Assembly (NCBI RefSeq): GCF_964355755.1
Contig: NC_092677.1
Coordinates: 25,638,101-25,702,100, forward strand
DNA length: 64,000 nt
From: Antedon mediterranea
Lineage: Eukaryota; Echinodermata; Crinoidea; Comatulida; Antedonidae
Direction of reading: 5' to 3'
In this document: positions 20,187 to 62,559 of the stretch, piece after piece
How positions within the stretch are numbered: the stretch's first letter is position 1
Layout: the number at the start of each line of letters is the position of its first letter
The notes under the pieces: model-generated
Told to the model about the DNA's origin: nothing
Database searches by the model: none
The model's input: only the letters and a program-made list of their open reading frames with translations
Program-made: the position numbers and the translations under genes

Positions 20187-23100
20187 TTCTTCAGATTAAA
20201 ATTAACACTGATGAATTTAGAAAGGAAAGTAGCAATAAAAGAGAAAGAATTTGTAACAAATGGGTTAAAAAATATACTATAAAAAATCATGAGTCTCCTC
20301 TCCTTAATTGCCTAAGTCACACAGCTGACTTAGGCAGAAACACAAAAAAACGATCTGAGCATGTGCAAATGTATATAAAAGCACTCAGATAATGCACAGA
20401 GGGCAGTATAATGATATAAGCAGTGAGTTAGGCAGATCATAAGTCAGCTCTCCTTAATTGCCTAAGTCACACAGCTGACTTAGGCAGAAACACAAAAAAT
20501 ATAGTATATTGATATAAGCAGTGAGTTAGGCAGAAAAAAAAAACTATGTCTTAGACACTTTTGTTATGAGGCTGTCGATATCATCTATATACAAAAAATG
20601 CTACCTTTAAGTAACAAAATTTAATAGCATCAGCCCTTCAGATTAAAATTAACACTGATGAATTTAGAAAAGGAAAGTATCAATAAAAGAGAAAGAATTT
20701 GTAACAAATGGGTTAAAAAATATGCTATAAAAATGTATTTCTTATTTCATTTAAAAAATCAGGAGTCTCCTCTCCTTAATTGCCTAAGTCACACAGCTGA
20801 CTTAGGCAGAAACACAAAAAACGATCTGAGCATGTGCAAATGTATATAAAAGCACTCAGATAATGTACAGAGGGCAGTATAATGATATAAGCAGTGAGTT
20901 AGGCAGATCATAAGTCAGCTCTCCTTAATTGCCTAAGTCACACAGCTGACTTAGGCAGAAACACAAAAAATATAGTATATTGATATAAGCAGTGAGTTAG
21001 GCAGATCATAAGTCAGCTCTCCTTAATTGCCTAAGTCACACAGCTGACTTGAGCAGAAACACAAAAAATATAGTATATTGATATAAGCAGTGAGTTAGGC
21101 AGAAAAAAAAAAACTATGTCTTAGACACTTTTGTTATGAGGCTGTCGATATCATCTATATACAAAAAATGCTACCTTTAAGTAACAAAATTTAATAGCAT
21201 CAGCTCTTCAGATTAAAATTAACACTGATGATTTTAGAAAAGGAAAGTAGCAATAAAAGCGAAAGAATTTGTAACAAATGGGTTAAAAAATATACTATGA
21301 AAATGTATTTCTTATTTAAAAATCATCAGTCTCCTCTCCTTAATTGCCTAAGTCACACAGCTGACTTAGGCAGAAACACAAAAATATAGTATATTGATAT
21401 AAGCAGTGAGTTAGGCAGATCATAAGTCAGCTCTCCTTAACAGCTGACTTAGGCAGAAACACAAAAACACGATCTGAGCACGTGAAAATGTATATAACAG
21501 CACTCAGATAATGTACAAAGGGCAGTATAATGATATAAACAGTGAGTTAGGCAGATCATAAGTCAGCTCTCCTTAATTGCCTAAGTCACACAGCTGACTT
21601 AGGCAGAAACACAAAAAATATAGTATATTGATATAAGCAGTGAGTTAGGCAGATCATAAGTCAGCTCTCCTTAATTGCCTAAGTCACACAGCTGACTTGA
21701 GCAGAAATACAAAAAATATAGTATATTGATATAAGCAGTGAGTTAGGCAGAAAAAAAAAACAAGCTATGTCTTAGACACTTTTGTTATGAGGCTGTCGAT
21801 ATCATCTATATACAAAAAAATGCTACCTTTAAGTAACAAAATTTAATAGCATCAGCCCTTCAGATTAAAATTAACACTGATGAATTTAGAAAAGGAAAGT
21901 ATCAATAAAAGAGAAAGAATTTGTAACAAATGGGTTAAAAAATATGCTATAAAAATGTATTTCTTATTTCATTAAAAAAATCAGGAGTCTCCTCTCCTTA
22001 ATTGCCTAAGTCACACAGCTGACTTAGGCAGAAACACAAAAAACGATCTGAGCATGTGCAAATGTATATAAAAGCACTCAGATAATGTACAGAGGGCAGT
22101 ATAATTATATAAGCAGTGAGTTAGGCAGATCATAAGTCAGCTCTCCTTAATTGCCTAAGTCACACAGCTGACTTGAGCAGAAACACAAAAAATATAGTAT
22201 ATATATTGATATAAGCAGTGAGTTAGGCAGAAAAAAAAAAACTATGTCTTAGGCACTTTTGTTATGAGGCTGTCGATATCATCTATATCCAAAAAATGCT
22301 ACCTTTAAGTAACAAAATTTAATAGCATCAGCTCTTCAGATTAAAATTAACACTGATGATTTTAGAAAAGGAAAGTAGCAATAAAAGCGAAAGAATTTGT
22401 AACAAATGGGTTAAAAAATATACTATGAAAATGTATTTCTTATTTAAAAATCATCAGTCTCCTCTCCTTAATTGCCTAAGTCACACAGCTGACTTAGGCA
22501 GAAACACAAAAAAAACGATCTGAGCACGTGCAAATGTATATAAAAGCACTCAGATAATGTACAAAGGGCAGTATAATGATATAAGCAGTGAGTTAGGCAG
22601 ATCATAAGTCAGCTCTCCTTAATTGCCTAAGTCACACAGCTGACTTAGGCAGAAACACAAAAAATATAGTATATTGATATAAGCAGTGAGTTAGGCAGAT
22701 CATAAGTCAGCTCTCCTTAATTGCCTAAGTCACACAGCTGACTTGAGCAGAAATACAAAAAATATAGTATATTGATATAAGCAGTGAGTTAGGCAGAAAA
22801 AAAACAAACTATGTCTTAGACACTTTTGTTATGAGGCTGTCGATATCATCTATATACAAAAAATGCTACCTTTAAGTAACAAAATTTAATAGCATCAGCC
22901 CTTCAGATTAAAATTAACACTGATGAATTTAGAAAAGGAAAGTATCAATAAAAGAGAAAGAATTTGTAACAAATGGGTTAAAAAATATGCTATAAAAATG
23001 TATTTCTTATTTCATTTAAAAAATCAGGAGTCTCCTCTCCTTAATTGCCTAAGTCACACAGCTGACTTAGGCAGAAACACAAAAAACGATCTGAGCATGT

Positions 23101-26100
23101 GCAAATGTATATAAAAGCACTCAGATAATGTACAGAGGGCAGTATAATGATATAAGCAGTGAGTTAGGCAGATCATAAGTCAGCTCTCCTTAATTGCCTA
23201 AGTCACACAGCTGACTTAGGCAGAAACACAAAAAATATAGTATATTGATATAAGCAGTGAGTTAGGCAGATCATAAGTCAGCTCTCCTTAATTGCCTAAG
23301 TCACACAGCTGACTTGAGCAGAAACACAAAAAATATAGTATATTGATATAAGCAGTGAGTTAGGCAGAAAAAAAAAAACTATGTCTTAGACACTTTTGTT
23401 ATGAGGCTGTCGATATCATCTATATACAAAAAATGCTACCTTTAAGTAACAAAATTTAATAGCATCAGCTCTTCAGATTAAAATTAACACTGATGATTTT
23501 AGAAAAGGAAAGTAGCAATAAAAGCGAAAGAATTTGTAACAAATGGGTTAAAAAATATACTATGAAAATGTATTTCTTATTTAAAAATCATCAGTCTCCT
23601 CTCCTTAATTGCCTAAGTCACACAGCTGACTTAGGCAGAAACACAAAAATATAGTATATTGATATAAGCAGTGAGTTAGGCAGATCATAAGTCAGCTCTC
23701 CTTAACAGCTGACTTAGGCAGAAACACAAAAACACGATCTGAGCACGTGAAAATGTATATAACAGCACTCAGATAATGTACAAAGGGCAGTATAATGATA
23801 TAAACAGTGAGTTAGGCAGATCATAAGTCAGCTCTCCTTAATTGCCTAAGTCACACAGCTGACTTAGGCAGAAACACAAAAAATATAGTATATTGATATA
23901 AGCAGTGAGTTAGGCAGATCATAAGTCAGCTCTCCTTAATTGCCTAAGTCACACAGCTGACTTGAGCAGAAATACAAAAAATATAGTATATTGATATAAG
24001 CAGTGAGTTAGGCAGAAAAAAAAAACAAGCTATGTCTTAGACACTTTTGTTATGAGGCTGTCGATATCATCTATATACAAAAAAATGCTACCTTTAAGTA
24101 ACAAAATTTAATAGCATCAGCCCTTCAGATGAAAATTAACACTGATGAATTTAGAAAAGGAAAGTATCAATAAAAGAGAAAGAATTTGTAACAAATGGGT
24201 TAAAAAATATGCTATAAAAATGTATTTCTTATTTCATTAAAAAAATCAGGAGTCTCCTCTCCTTAATTGCCTAAGTCACACAGCTGACTTAGGCAGAAAC
24301 ACAAAAAACGATCTGAGCATGTGCAAATGTATATAAAAGCACTCAGATAATGTACAGAGGGCAGTATAATGATATAAGCAGTGAGTTAGGCAGATCATAA
24401 GTCAGCTCTCCTTAATTGCCTATGTCACACAGCTGACTTGAGCAGAAACACAAAAAATATAGTATATATATTGATATAAGCAGTGAGTTAGGCAGAAAAA
24501 AAAAACTATGTCTTAGGCACTTTTGTTATGAGGCTGTCGATATCATCTATATACAAAAAATGCTACCTTTAAGTAACAAAATTTAATAGCATCAGCTCTT
24601 CAGATTAAAATTAACACTGATGATTTTAGAAAAGGAAAGTAGCAATAAAAGCGAAAGAATTTGTAACAAATGGGTTAAAAAATATACTATGAAAATGTAT
24701 TTCTTATTTAAAAATCATCAGTCTCCTCTCCTTAATTGCCTAAGTCACACTGCTGATTTAGGCAGAAACACAAAAAAACGATCTGAGCACGTGCAAATGT
24801 ATATAAAAGCACTCAGATAATGTACAAAGGGCAGTATAATGATATAAGCAGTGAGTTAGGCAGATCATAAGTCAGCTCTCCTTAATTGCCTAAGTCACAC
24901 AGCTGACTTAGGCAGAAACACAAAAATATAGTATATTGATATAAGCAGTGAGTTAGGCAGATCAGAAGTCAGCTCTCCTTAATTGCCTAAGTCACACAGC
25001 TGACTTGAGCAGAAATACAAAAAATATAGTATATTGATATAAGCAGTGAGTTAGGCAGAAAAAAAAAACTATGTCTTAGACACTTTTGTTATGAGGCTGT
25101 AGATATCATCTATATACAAAAAATGCTACCTTTAAGTAACAAAATTTAATAGCATCAGCCCTTCAGATTAAAATTAACACTGATGAATTTAGAAAAGGAA
25201 AGTATCAATAAAAGAGAAAGAATTTGTAACAAATGGGTTAAAAAATATGCTATAAAAATGTATTTCTTATTTCATTTAAAAAATCAGGAGTCTCCTCTCC
25301 TTAATTGCCTAAGTCACACAGCTGACTTAGGCAGAAACACAAAAAACGATCTGAGCATGTACAAATGTATATAAAAGCACTCAGATAATGTACAGAGGGC
25401 AGTATAATGATATAAGCAGTGAGTTAGGCAGATCATAAGTCAGCTCTCCTTAATTGCCTAAGTCACACAGCTGACTTAGGCAGAAACACAAAAAATATAG
25501 TATATTGATATAAGCAGTGAGTTAGGCAGATCATAAGTCAGCTCTCCTTAATTGCCTAAGTCACACAGCTGACTTGAGCAGAAACACAAAAAATATAGTA
25601 TATTGATATAAGCAGTGAGTTAGGCAGAAAAAAAAAACTATGTCTTAGACACTTTTGTTATGAGGCTGTCGATATCATCTATATACAAAAAATGCTACCT
25701 TTAAGTAACAAAATTTAATAGCATCAGCTCTTCAGATTAAAATTAACACTGATGATTTTAGAAAAGGAAAGTAGCAATAAAAGCGAAAGAATTTGTAACA
25801 AATGGGTTAAAAAATATACTATGAAAATGTATTTCTTATTTAAAAATCATCAGTCTCCTCTCCTTAATTGCCTAAGTCACACAGCTGACTTAGGCAGAAA
25901 CACAAAAATATAGTATATTGATATAAGCAGTGAGTTAGGCAGATCATAAGTCAGCTCTCCTTAACAGCTGACTTAGGCAGAAACACAAAAACACGATCTG
26001 AGCACGTGAAAATGTATATAACAGCACTCAGATATTGTACAAAGGGCAGTATAATGATATAAACAGTGAGTTAGGCAGATCATAAGTCAGCTCTCCTTAA

Positions 26101-28710
26101 TTGCCTAAGTCACACAGCTGACTTAGGCAGAAACACAAAAAATATAGTATATTGATATAAGCAGTGAGTTAGGCAGATCATAAGTCAGCTCTCCTTAATT
26201 GCCTAAGTCACACTCAGCTGACTTGAGCAGAAATACAAAAAATATAGTATATTGATATAAGCAGTGAGTTAGGCAGAAAAAAAAAACAAGCTATGTCTTA
26301 GACACTTTTGTTATGAGGCTGTCGATATCATCTATATACAAAAAAATGCTACCTTTAAGTAACAAAATTTAATAGCATCAGCCCTTCAGATGAAAATTAA
26401 CACTGATGAATTTAGAAAAGGAAAGTATCAATAAAAGAGAAAGAATTTGTAACAAATGGGTTAAAAAATATGCTATAAAAATGTATTTCTTATTTCATTA
26501 AAAAAATCAGGAGTCTCCTCTCCTTAATTGCCTAAGTCACACAGCTGACTTAGGCAGAAACACAAAAAACGATCTGAGCATGTGCAAATGTATATAAAAG
26601 CACTCAGATAATGTACAGAGGGCAGTATAATTATATAAGCAGTGAGTTAGGCAGATCATAAGTCAGCTCTCCTTAATTGCCTAAGTCACACAGCTGACTT
26701 GAGCAGAAACACAAAAAATATAGTATATATATTGATATAAGCAGTGAGTTAGGCAGAAAAAAAAAAACTATGTCTTAGGCACTTTTGTTATGAGGCTGTC
26801 GATATCATCTATATCCAAAAAATGCTACCTTTAAGTAACAAAATTTAATAGCATCAGCTCTTCAGATTAAAATTAACACTGATGATTTTAGAAAAGGAAA
26901 GTAGCAATAAAAGCGAAAGAATTTGTAACAAATGGGTTAAAAAATATACTATGAAAATGTATTTCTTATTTAAAAATCATCAGTCTCCTCTCCTTAATTG
27001 CCTAAGTCACACAGCTGACTTAGGCAGAAACACAAAAAAAACGATCTGAGCACGTGCAAATGTATATAAAAGCACTCAGATAATGTACAAAGGGCAGTAT
27101 AATGATATAAGCAGTGAGTTAGGCAGATCATAAGTCAGCTCTCCTTAATTGCCTAAGTCACACAGCTGACTTAGGCAGAAACACAAAAAATATAGTATAT
27201 TGATATAAGCAGTGAGTTAGGCAGATCATAAGTCAGCTCTCCTTAATTGCCTAAGTCACACAGCTGACTTGAGCAGAAATACAAAAAATATAGTATATTG
27301 ATATAAGCAGTGAGTTAGGCAGAAAAAAAACAAACTATGTCTTAGACACTTTTGTTATGAGGCTGTCGATATCATCTATATACAAAAAATGCTACCTTTA
27401 AGTAACAAAATTTAATAGCATCAGCCCTTCAGATTAAAATTAACACTGATGAATTTAGAAAAGGAAAGTATCAATAAAAGAGAAAGAATTTGTAACAAAT
27501 GGGTTAAAAAATATGCTATAAAAATGTATTTCTTATTTCATTTAAAAAATCAGGAGTCTCCTCTCCTTAATTGCCTAAGTCACACAGCTGACTTAGGCAG
27601 AAACACAAAAAACGATCTGAGCATGTGCAAATGTATATAAAAGCACTCAGATAATGTACAGAGGGCAGTATAATGATATAAGCAGTGAGTTAGGCAGATC
27701 ATAAGTCAGCTCTCCTTAATTGCCTAAGTCACACAGCTGACTTAGGCAGAAACACAAAAAATATAGTATATTGATATAAGCAGTGAGTTAGGCAGATCAT
27801 AAGTCAGCTCTCCTTAATTGCCTAAGTCACACAGCTGACTTGAGCAGAAACACAAAAAATATAGTATATTGATATAAGCAGTGAGTTAGGCAGAAAAAAA
27901 AAAACTATGTCTTAGACACTTTTGTTATGAGGCTGTCGATATCATCTATATACAAAAAATGCTACCTTTAAGTAACAAAATTTAATAGCATCAGCTCTTC
28001 AGATTAAAATTAACACTGATGATTTTAGAAAAGGAAAGTAGCAATAAAAGCGAAAGAATTTGTAACAAATGGGTTAAAAAATATACTATGAAAATGTATT
28101 TCTTATTTAAAAATCATCAGTCTCCTCTCCTTAATTGCCTAAGTCACACAGCTGACTTAGGCAGAAACACAAAAATATAGTATATTGATATAAGCAGTGA
28201 GTTAGGCAGATCATAAGTCAGCTCTCCTTAACAGCTGACTTAGGCAGAAACACAAAAACACGATCTGAGCACGTGAAAATGTATATAACAGCACTCAGAT
28301 AATGTACAAAGGGCAGTATAATGATATAAACAGTGAGTTAGGCAGATCATAAGTCAGCTCTCCTTAATTGCCTAAGTCACACAGCTGACTTAGGCAGAAA
28401 CACAAAAAATATAGTATATTGATATAAGCAGTGAGTTAGGCAGAAAAAAAAAACAAACTATGTCTTAGACACTTTTGTTATGAGGCTGTCGATATCATCT
28501 ATATACAAAAAATGCTACCTTTAAGTAACAAAATTTAATAGCATCAGCTCTTCAGATTAAAATTAACACTGATGATTTTAGAAAAGGAAAGTAGCAATAA
28601 AAGCGAAAGAATTTGTAACAAATGGGTTAAAAAATATACTATAAAAATGTATTTATTTTATTTAAAAAATCATGAGTCTCCTCTCCTTAATTGCAAACAC
28701 AAAAAAAACG
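20187..28710. repeat. Satellite array with four-block higher-order repeat (~2.26 kb period)
   Basis: Sixteen blocks begin with CAGATTAAAATTAACACTGA. Block lengths repeat in the order ~570, ~651, ~478, ~562, giving units 20636-22900, 22901-25160, 25161-27426 and a partial 27427-~28710. Each block has a unique head, a variable number of ~97-bp subrepeats carrying the perfect inverted repeat GCCTAAGTCA...TGACTTAGGC, and a tail with TATGTCTTAGACACTTTTGT. Corresponding blocks in different units are nearly identical; blocks within one unit differ. The short 63-65-residue frames are by-products. Confidence 0.95.
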
Positions 28711-28714
28711 ATCT

Positions 28715-29115
28715 GAGCATTTATGTAACCCATTATTCGTCTCTGCGCATGTTTATTATGCTATAGTAACCATTTATGTCAAAAAATAAAAGGGTCGAAA
28801 ATCTGCCATTTTTCGAAGATTTCCCTGTACTATAGTACAGGATTTTTTCAAAAAATGGCAAATTTTCGACCTTTTTATTTTTCGATAAAACTGGTTACTA
28901 TAGTACAATTGACATGCGCAGAACCCATTATTCGACTCTGCGCATGTTTATTATGCTATAGTAACCATTTATGTCATAAGTGGTTACTATAGCACAATTG
29001 ACATGCGCAGAACCCATTATTCGTCTCTGCGCATATTTATTATGCTATAGTAACCATTTATGTCAAAAATTAAAAGGATCGAAAATCAGCCATTTTTCGA
29101 AAATGTTCCTGTACA
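28715..29115. repeat. Palindromic MITE (CTATAGTAACC family), right of the satellite
   Basis: Resumes with CCCATTATTCGTCTCTGCGC and contains one full palindrome (~28760-28905), a second tandem piece and a truncated third. Same family as 19228-20160, so the satellite sits between two parts of one MITE block. Confidence 0.88.
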
Positions 29116-30235
29116 TTAGGCCAATGTTTACTATACAATGACAAATAATGTGTTCCTTGTACCTACAGTAGGGAAATTAGACACTACAGTATAGTATATG
29201 TATCACAAGGTTCTTGTATCATGTAAGGTTATGTTACTTGGCAATACAGCATGTGTAATGCTAATCGGCTAGTTTTTGCATGATTAAATTAAAAACTACA
29301 GACCATTAGTTATCCAAATGCTTTAATTACAAAAGACATTTTTATCATTTAAAACATATTACGTTCGAGTGACTGCGTACCGTCTCCTTAGAATCATTTA
29401 CATACAACGACCTGATTTAAAACGTGTTGTTTAACTTTGAGGAAAAGCCTGTGTTTAAATCACGTCTAAGTAGACCTATTATTGACAACGTTTTAATAAT
29501 GTTTGACAACTTTAACAAGTACGTCATAGCTAGGCTGTGCCATTTCTTCTCTGTGAAATATACTACATTTCGTCACATCGTGGGTGGGTCAAACCATTAA
29601 AGAAGCAAAAGGTCAATTAGGCCAATCTTTTATTTTTTCTTTAATTAAACTTAAACGGTTCATAATTAAGAGCTAAAACTTAGACCACACTAATATAGAT
29701 GGAGAAGTATTCTATACAATTAAGCTTCGAGTTTGCGAATTTTCTTTTTTTCTGTTTGTACCTTTGTTGATATGGATGAATTTTCCGAAATAAAAAGAAA
29801 TTGAATTGAAATTACACATTCGAGTTATTTTGTTAAACAATGAGATTGTAGATATTTTATAAAAACTCTAAAGATGTGATTTTGAGGAAGAAAGAGTGTT
29901 CAGAGACAAAAAGAAAGAAAAAGAAAAAATTTCAAAATGATAGGTGGTTGCCGTTACTCTCTAATTCAACTTCTTTCTTCTTCTCTTCATTTTTACACTT
30001 CTCCTAAAAAGTCAGTTTTGTAAATAAAGTAAAATCACGAAAATTAAAATTGTAATGTTAATAATTGTAAATGCGTGTATGAAATAAACATCATAATAAT
30101 AAATTAAATAAACATAAATGGTTTATGAATAATTAGTGATAAGACATTTGATAAAAATTGTTTCAGCTTATGTTAAAATTGATCAGAGATGTACAATGAA
30201 AACTTATATATATTTCCATACAAACACAAAACATA
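29116..30235. other. Intergenic stretch with a LINE-like tail
   Basis: No gene. The piece ending GAAATTGAATTGAAATTAC (~29790-29813) looks like the 3' tail of a non-LTR element. Confidence 0.4.
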
Positions 30236-30247
30236 TACCAGATTACA

Positions 30248-30440
30248 TATAAATCATACTGTATATTATAGAAACAGTGCTCATAATCGTAACATGATCT
30301 CATAATCGCGTCGAGCATAGCTCATTGGCGAAAGTTCCGTATTTTTTAGTTGTATGAAAAAATGTCTCTGGCGCGATTATGAGATCATGTCACCGAATAT
30401 GAGCACTGTTTTTATAATTTACAGTATGATTTATATATAA
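30248..30440. mobile_element. MITE with ~60-bp terminal inverted repeats
   Basis: ATATAAATCATACTGTA...CAGTGCTCATAATCG on the left is mirrored by CGCGATTATGAGATCATG...TACAGTATGATTTATATAT on the right, around a short unique loop. A longer direct repeat (ACCAGATTACATAT) flanks the element. Confidence 0.7.
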
Positions 30441-30721
30441 TTTACACAGTGCTACGCAACACAATTGATTTACCAGATTACATATTCGTATATTGTACAG
30501 CTCTTATAATTCTTTATAAGCTTGAAAAGTGTTGTGACTTTTAGTTTTGTTGTTGTAAATAAACTGCTTTTGATATATTTGTGATTTATGCTTATGTGTC
30601 CATTTTCACAATCTCTAATTGAGAAAAAAATTCAATCCAATTTCGAAAAAATTTCTAAACAAAATTGTAAGCGTGTACAAGACATGCACTAGAGCTTTAT
30701 TCCAATTGGATGCAACAGAAA

Positions 30722-30843
30722 GACGTACGCGCAACGCTAGTGAGTTGACCAATAACAAGCGACAGTTTGGATGTTCCAAGCGTTATGATTGGTCAAATCA
30801 CTTGCGGTGCGCTTACGTCATTGCGTTGCGTCTAAGCGGCCAC
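30722..30843. repeat. MITE-like inverted repeat, TTCCCACTAG family, copy 4
   Basis: CGCAACGCTAGTGAGTTGAC and the mirrored TTGGTCAAATCACTTGCGG, then TTGCGTTGCGTCTA. Confidence 0.6.
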
Positions 30844-31337
30844 GTATAACAATACAATAAACAAACAGAATTATATTTAATCATTTATTATAGCTTTTTA
30901 CATTAAGGTCAAAGGTTAAAACTGTGACCTCTGACACTAAACAACAGTTTCCCTTGCAATCGCCAAGTAATATCACATAATAATGTTAATCTTTCTCCAA
31001 TATTAAGATTGGTTCCAAAGAAATTTATTTTATTTAAACACACAAAAAATTGACAATATTAAATTTTAAACAGATGATGTTACCAAATATTGTTAATTGA
31101 TGATTAAAATGAAAAAAAAAACAACAGCAGACTATGGTAAATTATCGAATAAGCGCGGTTGTGATAAAAACAAGAGCGGGCTTATTTATGCGGCGAATCA
31201 ATTTTAGTTGAGTTTATAATTACTATGGCTACCAATTATTCAGAAGAAGCCATGAATGTTCGTCAAATAAATAAACGAAAGATATAAAATCGGGTAATGT
31301 AATTGATTATTTAGCACAAATGTTCAGCAACGAGTCT

Positions 31338-31550
31338 AAAGCTCTGTCTACACTATCACACTTTATGTGCCCATATATGGTAGTAATATGCTTAAATATG
31401 GTAGTGATATGCTTAAATATGGTAGTGATATGCTTAAATATGGTGGCCATATGCTTACATATGCCATGGTAGTGATATGACATCATCATGTTCATATACA
31501 TCACACTTTTTTGTCACATAAAGTTTGATATAAGTGTAGACAGAGCTTTA
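31338..31550. repeat. MITE family CTCTGTCTACACTATCAA, copy 1
   Basis: Inverted ends AAAGCTCTGTCTACACTATC / GATAAGTGTAGACAGAGCTTTA-like, with four internal ~21-bp units containing ATATGGTAGTGATATGCTTA. Confidence 0.85.
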
Positions 31551-31767
31551 AACTTGCATTTATTTGGCTCTTATCAGTAGCGGCGATTAATCGATAATTT
31601 ACGGTTGATACTTAGGCCTATATCACAGTTTGCAAAAATACATGCTCCCTTACGTCAATAAAAGGTAATACCACTTACCTAGACCACGTGATGAAAGAAA
31701 TTAAGAAAAAACAGACAAAACGTCATTTCATGATTACAGTGTATATTGCAGTTAACGGGAGAAAACC

Positions 31768-32430
31768 TAGGCTGGGCTTATATCCTAGGGTGGGCTTATT
31801 TCCTAGGATGGGATTATTTCTTAGGATGTGTGTTTATTTCCTAGGATGTGGGATTATTTTCTAGGGTGGGATTATATCTTAGGGTGGGATTATATCCTAG
31901 GGTAGGATTATATTCTAGGGTGGGATTATATCCTAGGATGTAGGATTATTTCCTAGGATGTGGGATTATATCCTATGGTGGGATTATATCCTAGTATGTG
32001 GGATTATATCCTAGGATGTGAGATTATATCCTAGGATGTGGGATTATATCCCACATCCTAGGATGTGGGATTATATCATAGGATGGGATTAATTCTTAGG
32101 ATGTGGGATTATATCCTAGGGTGGGCTTGTTTCCTAGGGTGGGCTTATTTCCTAGGATGTGGGATTATATCCTAGGATGGGATTATTTTCTAGGATGTGG
32201 GATTATATCCTAGGGTGGGATTATATCTTAGGATGTGGGATTTTATCCTAAGGTGGGCTGTTTCCTAGGATGGGATTATTTTCTAGGATGTGGGATTATA
32301 TCCTAGGGTGGGATTATATCTTAGGATGTGGGATTATATCCTAATGTGGGCTTATTTCCTAGGATGTCAGATTATAATGCTAGGGTGGGATTATATCCTA
32401 GGGTGGGGTTATACCATAGAGTGGGCTTAT
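31768..32430. repeat. Minisatellite, 18-21-bp unit, ~32 copies
   Basis: Units of the form GGATTATATCCTAGGATGTG or GGGTGGGATTATATCCTA. Shares the GGATTATA core with the unrelated-looking 18-bp array at 61.35 kb. Confidence 0.93.
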
Positions 32431-33605
32431 ACAGAACGATTTAAATGCCATGATCAGTTTTGGTTGATAAAACATTAAGAAAGTGATTAAAATAAATGAA
32501 AATATCAAAATGTTAAATTGAAATGTGAGAGAAAATTTGAAAAATCTAAAATGCACACAAACGCATTTCTTGTAAAAACATTATAATAACAATAATTCAT
32601 AATTAATTAAATTGTTTACAGTAATACTGTATTAAAAGGTAACTCTTAAAAATCACCCTGTAACATATGCACACTTTCATCATCATCATTAATTAATATT
32701 AAATACTTCTTAAAAGTACTGTGGTAACAAAAATCCATATATCCGATTAAAAGAATCGGGGCTTGTGAGGCATTTTATTGGCGATAAGCACTAGTCAGCT
32801 TGGACGCAAGGTTAGGTTAGGTTTTTAGGAATCCTGTCTCTGCCTGGTTTTGTGTGATGTTTTCTTGTTCTTTGTCCACGTTTTTTTCATATTGAATGTT
32901 TATGGAGACAAAAGTAAATGAAATGAAATGGCAATAAAGTACACGCAAGGCGCCCACGTAGGCGCAACGCAATTGAGTTGTTGACCAGGCGAGATTTCAG
33001 ATTACCCACGCGGCGTGGTTGGTCGAATTAGTTAAGATAGCCTTCGGTATGACTTGCGTTGAATTGGTTAAGAAATGGTGGAAAATCAAAAAGAAGCAAG
33101 AATACTGTAGATTATGTAACTATATACTAAAAGCACACTAAAATAACACATCCTAAATTTTATATTAAAAACTTTTCCATTGCTAGTAGCAAAATAGAGA
33201 TTATAGAACAAAATCTACACATGCTCAAACAACAATCAATGTTGTGATAGCTTCAGTGAAAAGATGCACCCGATTATCGGTGCTGTATCTGAACCTAATG
33301 GTATATGTCCAATATCATAGGCAAATTCTGTAATACAGAGTCACATATACATCACATCATGTGCCACCTCTATTATATCAAGTTAGGTTAGGTATGATAC
33401 AAGTGTCACTTGTGATACATATACTCATATTCTGTTATTGTCATACAAAACATTACAAAAACTTAGATGATTAAAAAAAAGTGGACTGAATCAATACGTA
33501 AAAAAAGTGAATAAAATAATCATAATTAAATATAAAAACTATTATATAAACTATTTACATTAATAAAAAAATAAAGAGTTTAAAAAGTGTAATTTAAGAT
33601 TGTTT
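32431..33605. other. Intergenic stretch with LINE-like tail and MITE remnant
   Basis: No gene. ~32850-32940 resembles a LINE 3' end (AAAGTAAATGAAATGAAATG). A degenerate TTCCCACTAG-family copy lies at ~32945-33047. Confidence 0.4.
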
Positions 33606-33611
33606 ATAAAT

Positions 33612-33750
33612 GTCAAACTAGTTTGACAAAAAAAGGTGTGCTCAAATATGGTAGTGATATGCCCAACTTTGGTAGTGGTATGACATCATCATGTCCATAT
33701 ACAGGCATCATCATTTTTTTTTCACATAAAGTTTGATAGTGTAGACAGAC
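33612..33750. repeat. MITE family CTCTGTCTACACTATCAA, copy 2
   Basis: GTCAAACTAGTTTGACAAAA end, internal ATATGGTAGTGATATG, right end GTTTGATAGTGTAGACAGAC. Confidence 0.8.
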
Positions 33751-33910
33751 AGCATAGAGTATGTGTATGTATTACAGAATTGAATTTGATTTATTTGGAA
33801 AATTATTATAAAATACTGGACACATAACATGATTGTTACTCATTTTGATTTGTTGTTTTTGCTGTTAAGTTTGCACAATTAAAATATTTCTAGTCCAATA
33901 AAGGTGTGGC

Positions 33911-34038
33911 AGCTCTGTCTACACTATCAAATTAGTGATATACCCAAATATGGTAGTGATATGACATCATCATGTCCATATACGGGAACATCACATTTTC
34001 TTTGTCACATTAAGTCTGATAGTGTGGACAGAGCTTTA
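33911..34038. repeat. MITE family CTCTGTCTACACTATCAA, copy 3
   Basis: AGCTCTGTCTACACTATCAA to TCTGATAGTGTGGACAGAGC. Lies ~75 bp beyond the ATP2C1 stop codon, probably within its 3'UTR or flank. Confidence 0.85.
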
Positions 34039-34112
34039 TAACTTCATATTATAATTCTATTGCATCACCTCAATAAATAATATTACATATAAATGGAATC
34101 ATAAAATATATT

Positions 34113-62545
<28,433 letters not shown>

Positions 62546-62559
62546 GACTGTGTGAAAGC

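Noticed and set aside
20187-28710. CRISPR-like direct repeats with dyads
   Set aside because: The genome is eukaryotic; units are ~97 bp with no unique spacers and no cas genes.
20658-28766. Repeated 63-66-residue frames beginning MNLEKES or MILEKES
   Set aside because: They sit in satellite block heads, are cut at subrepeat junctions and have no recognisable domain; recurrence reflects the satellite period.
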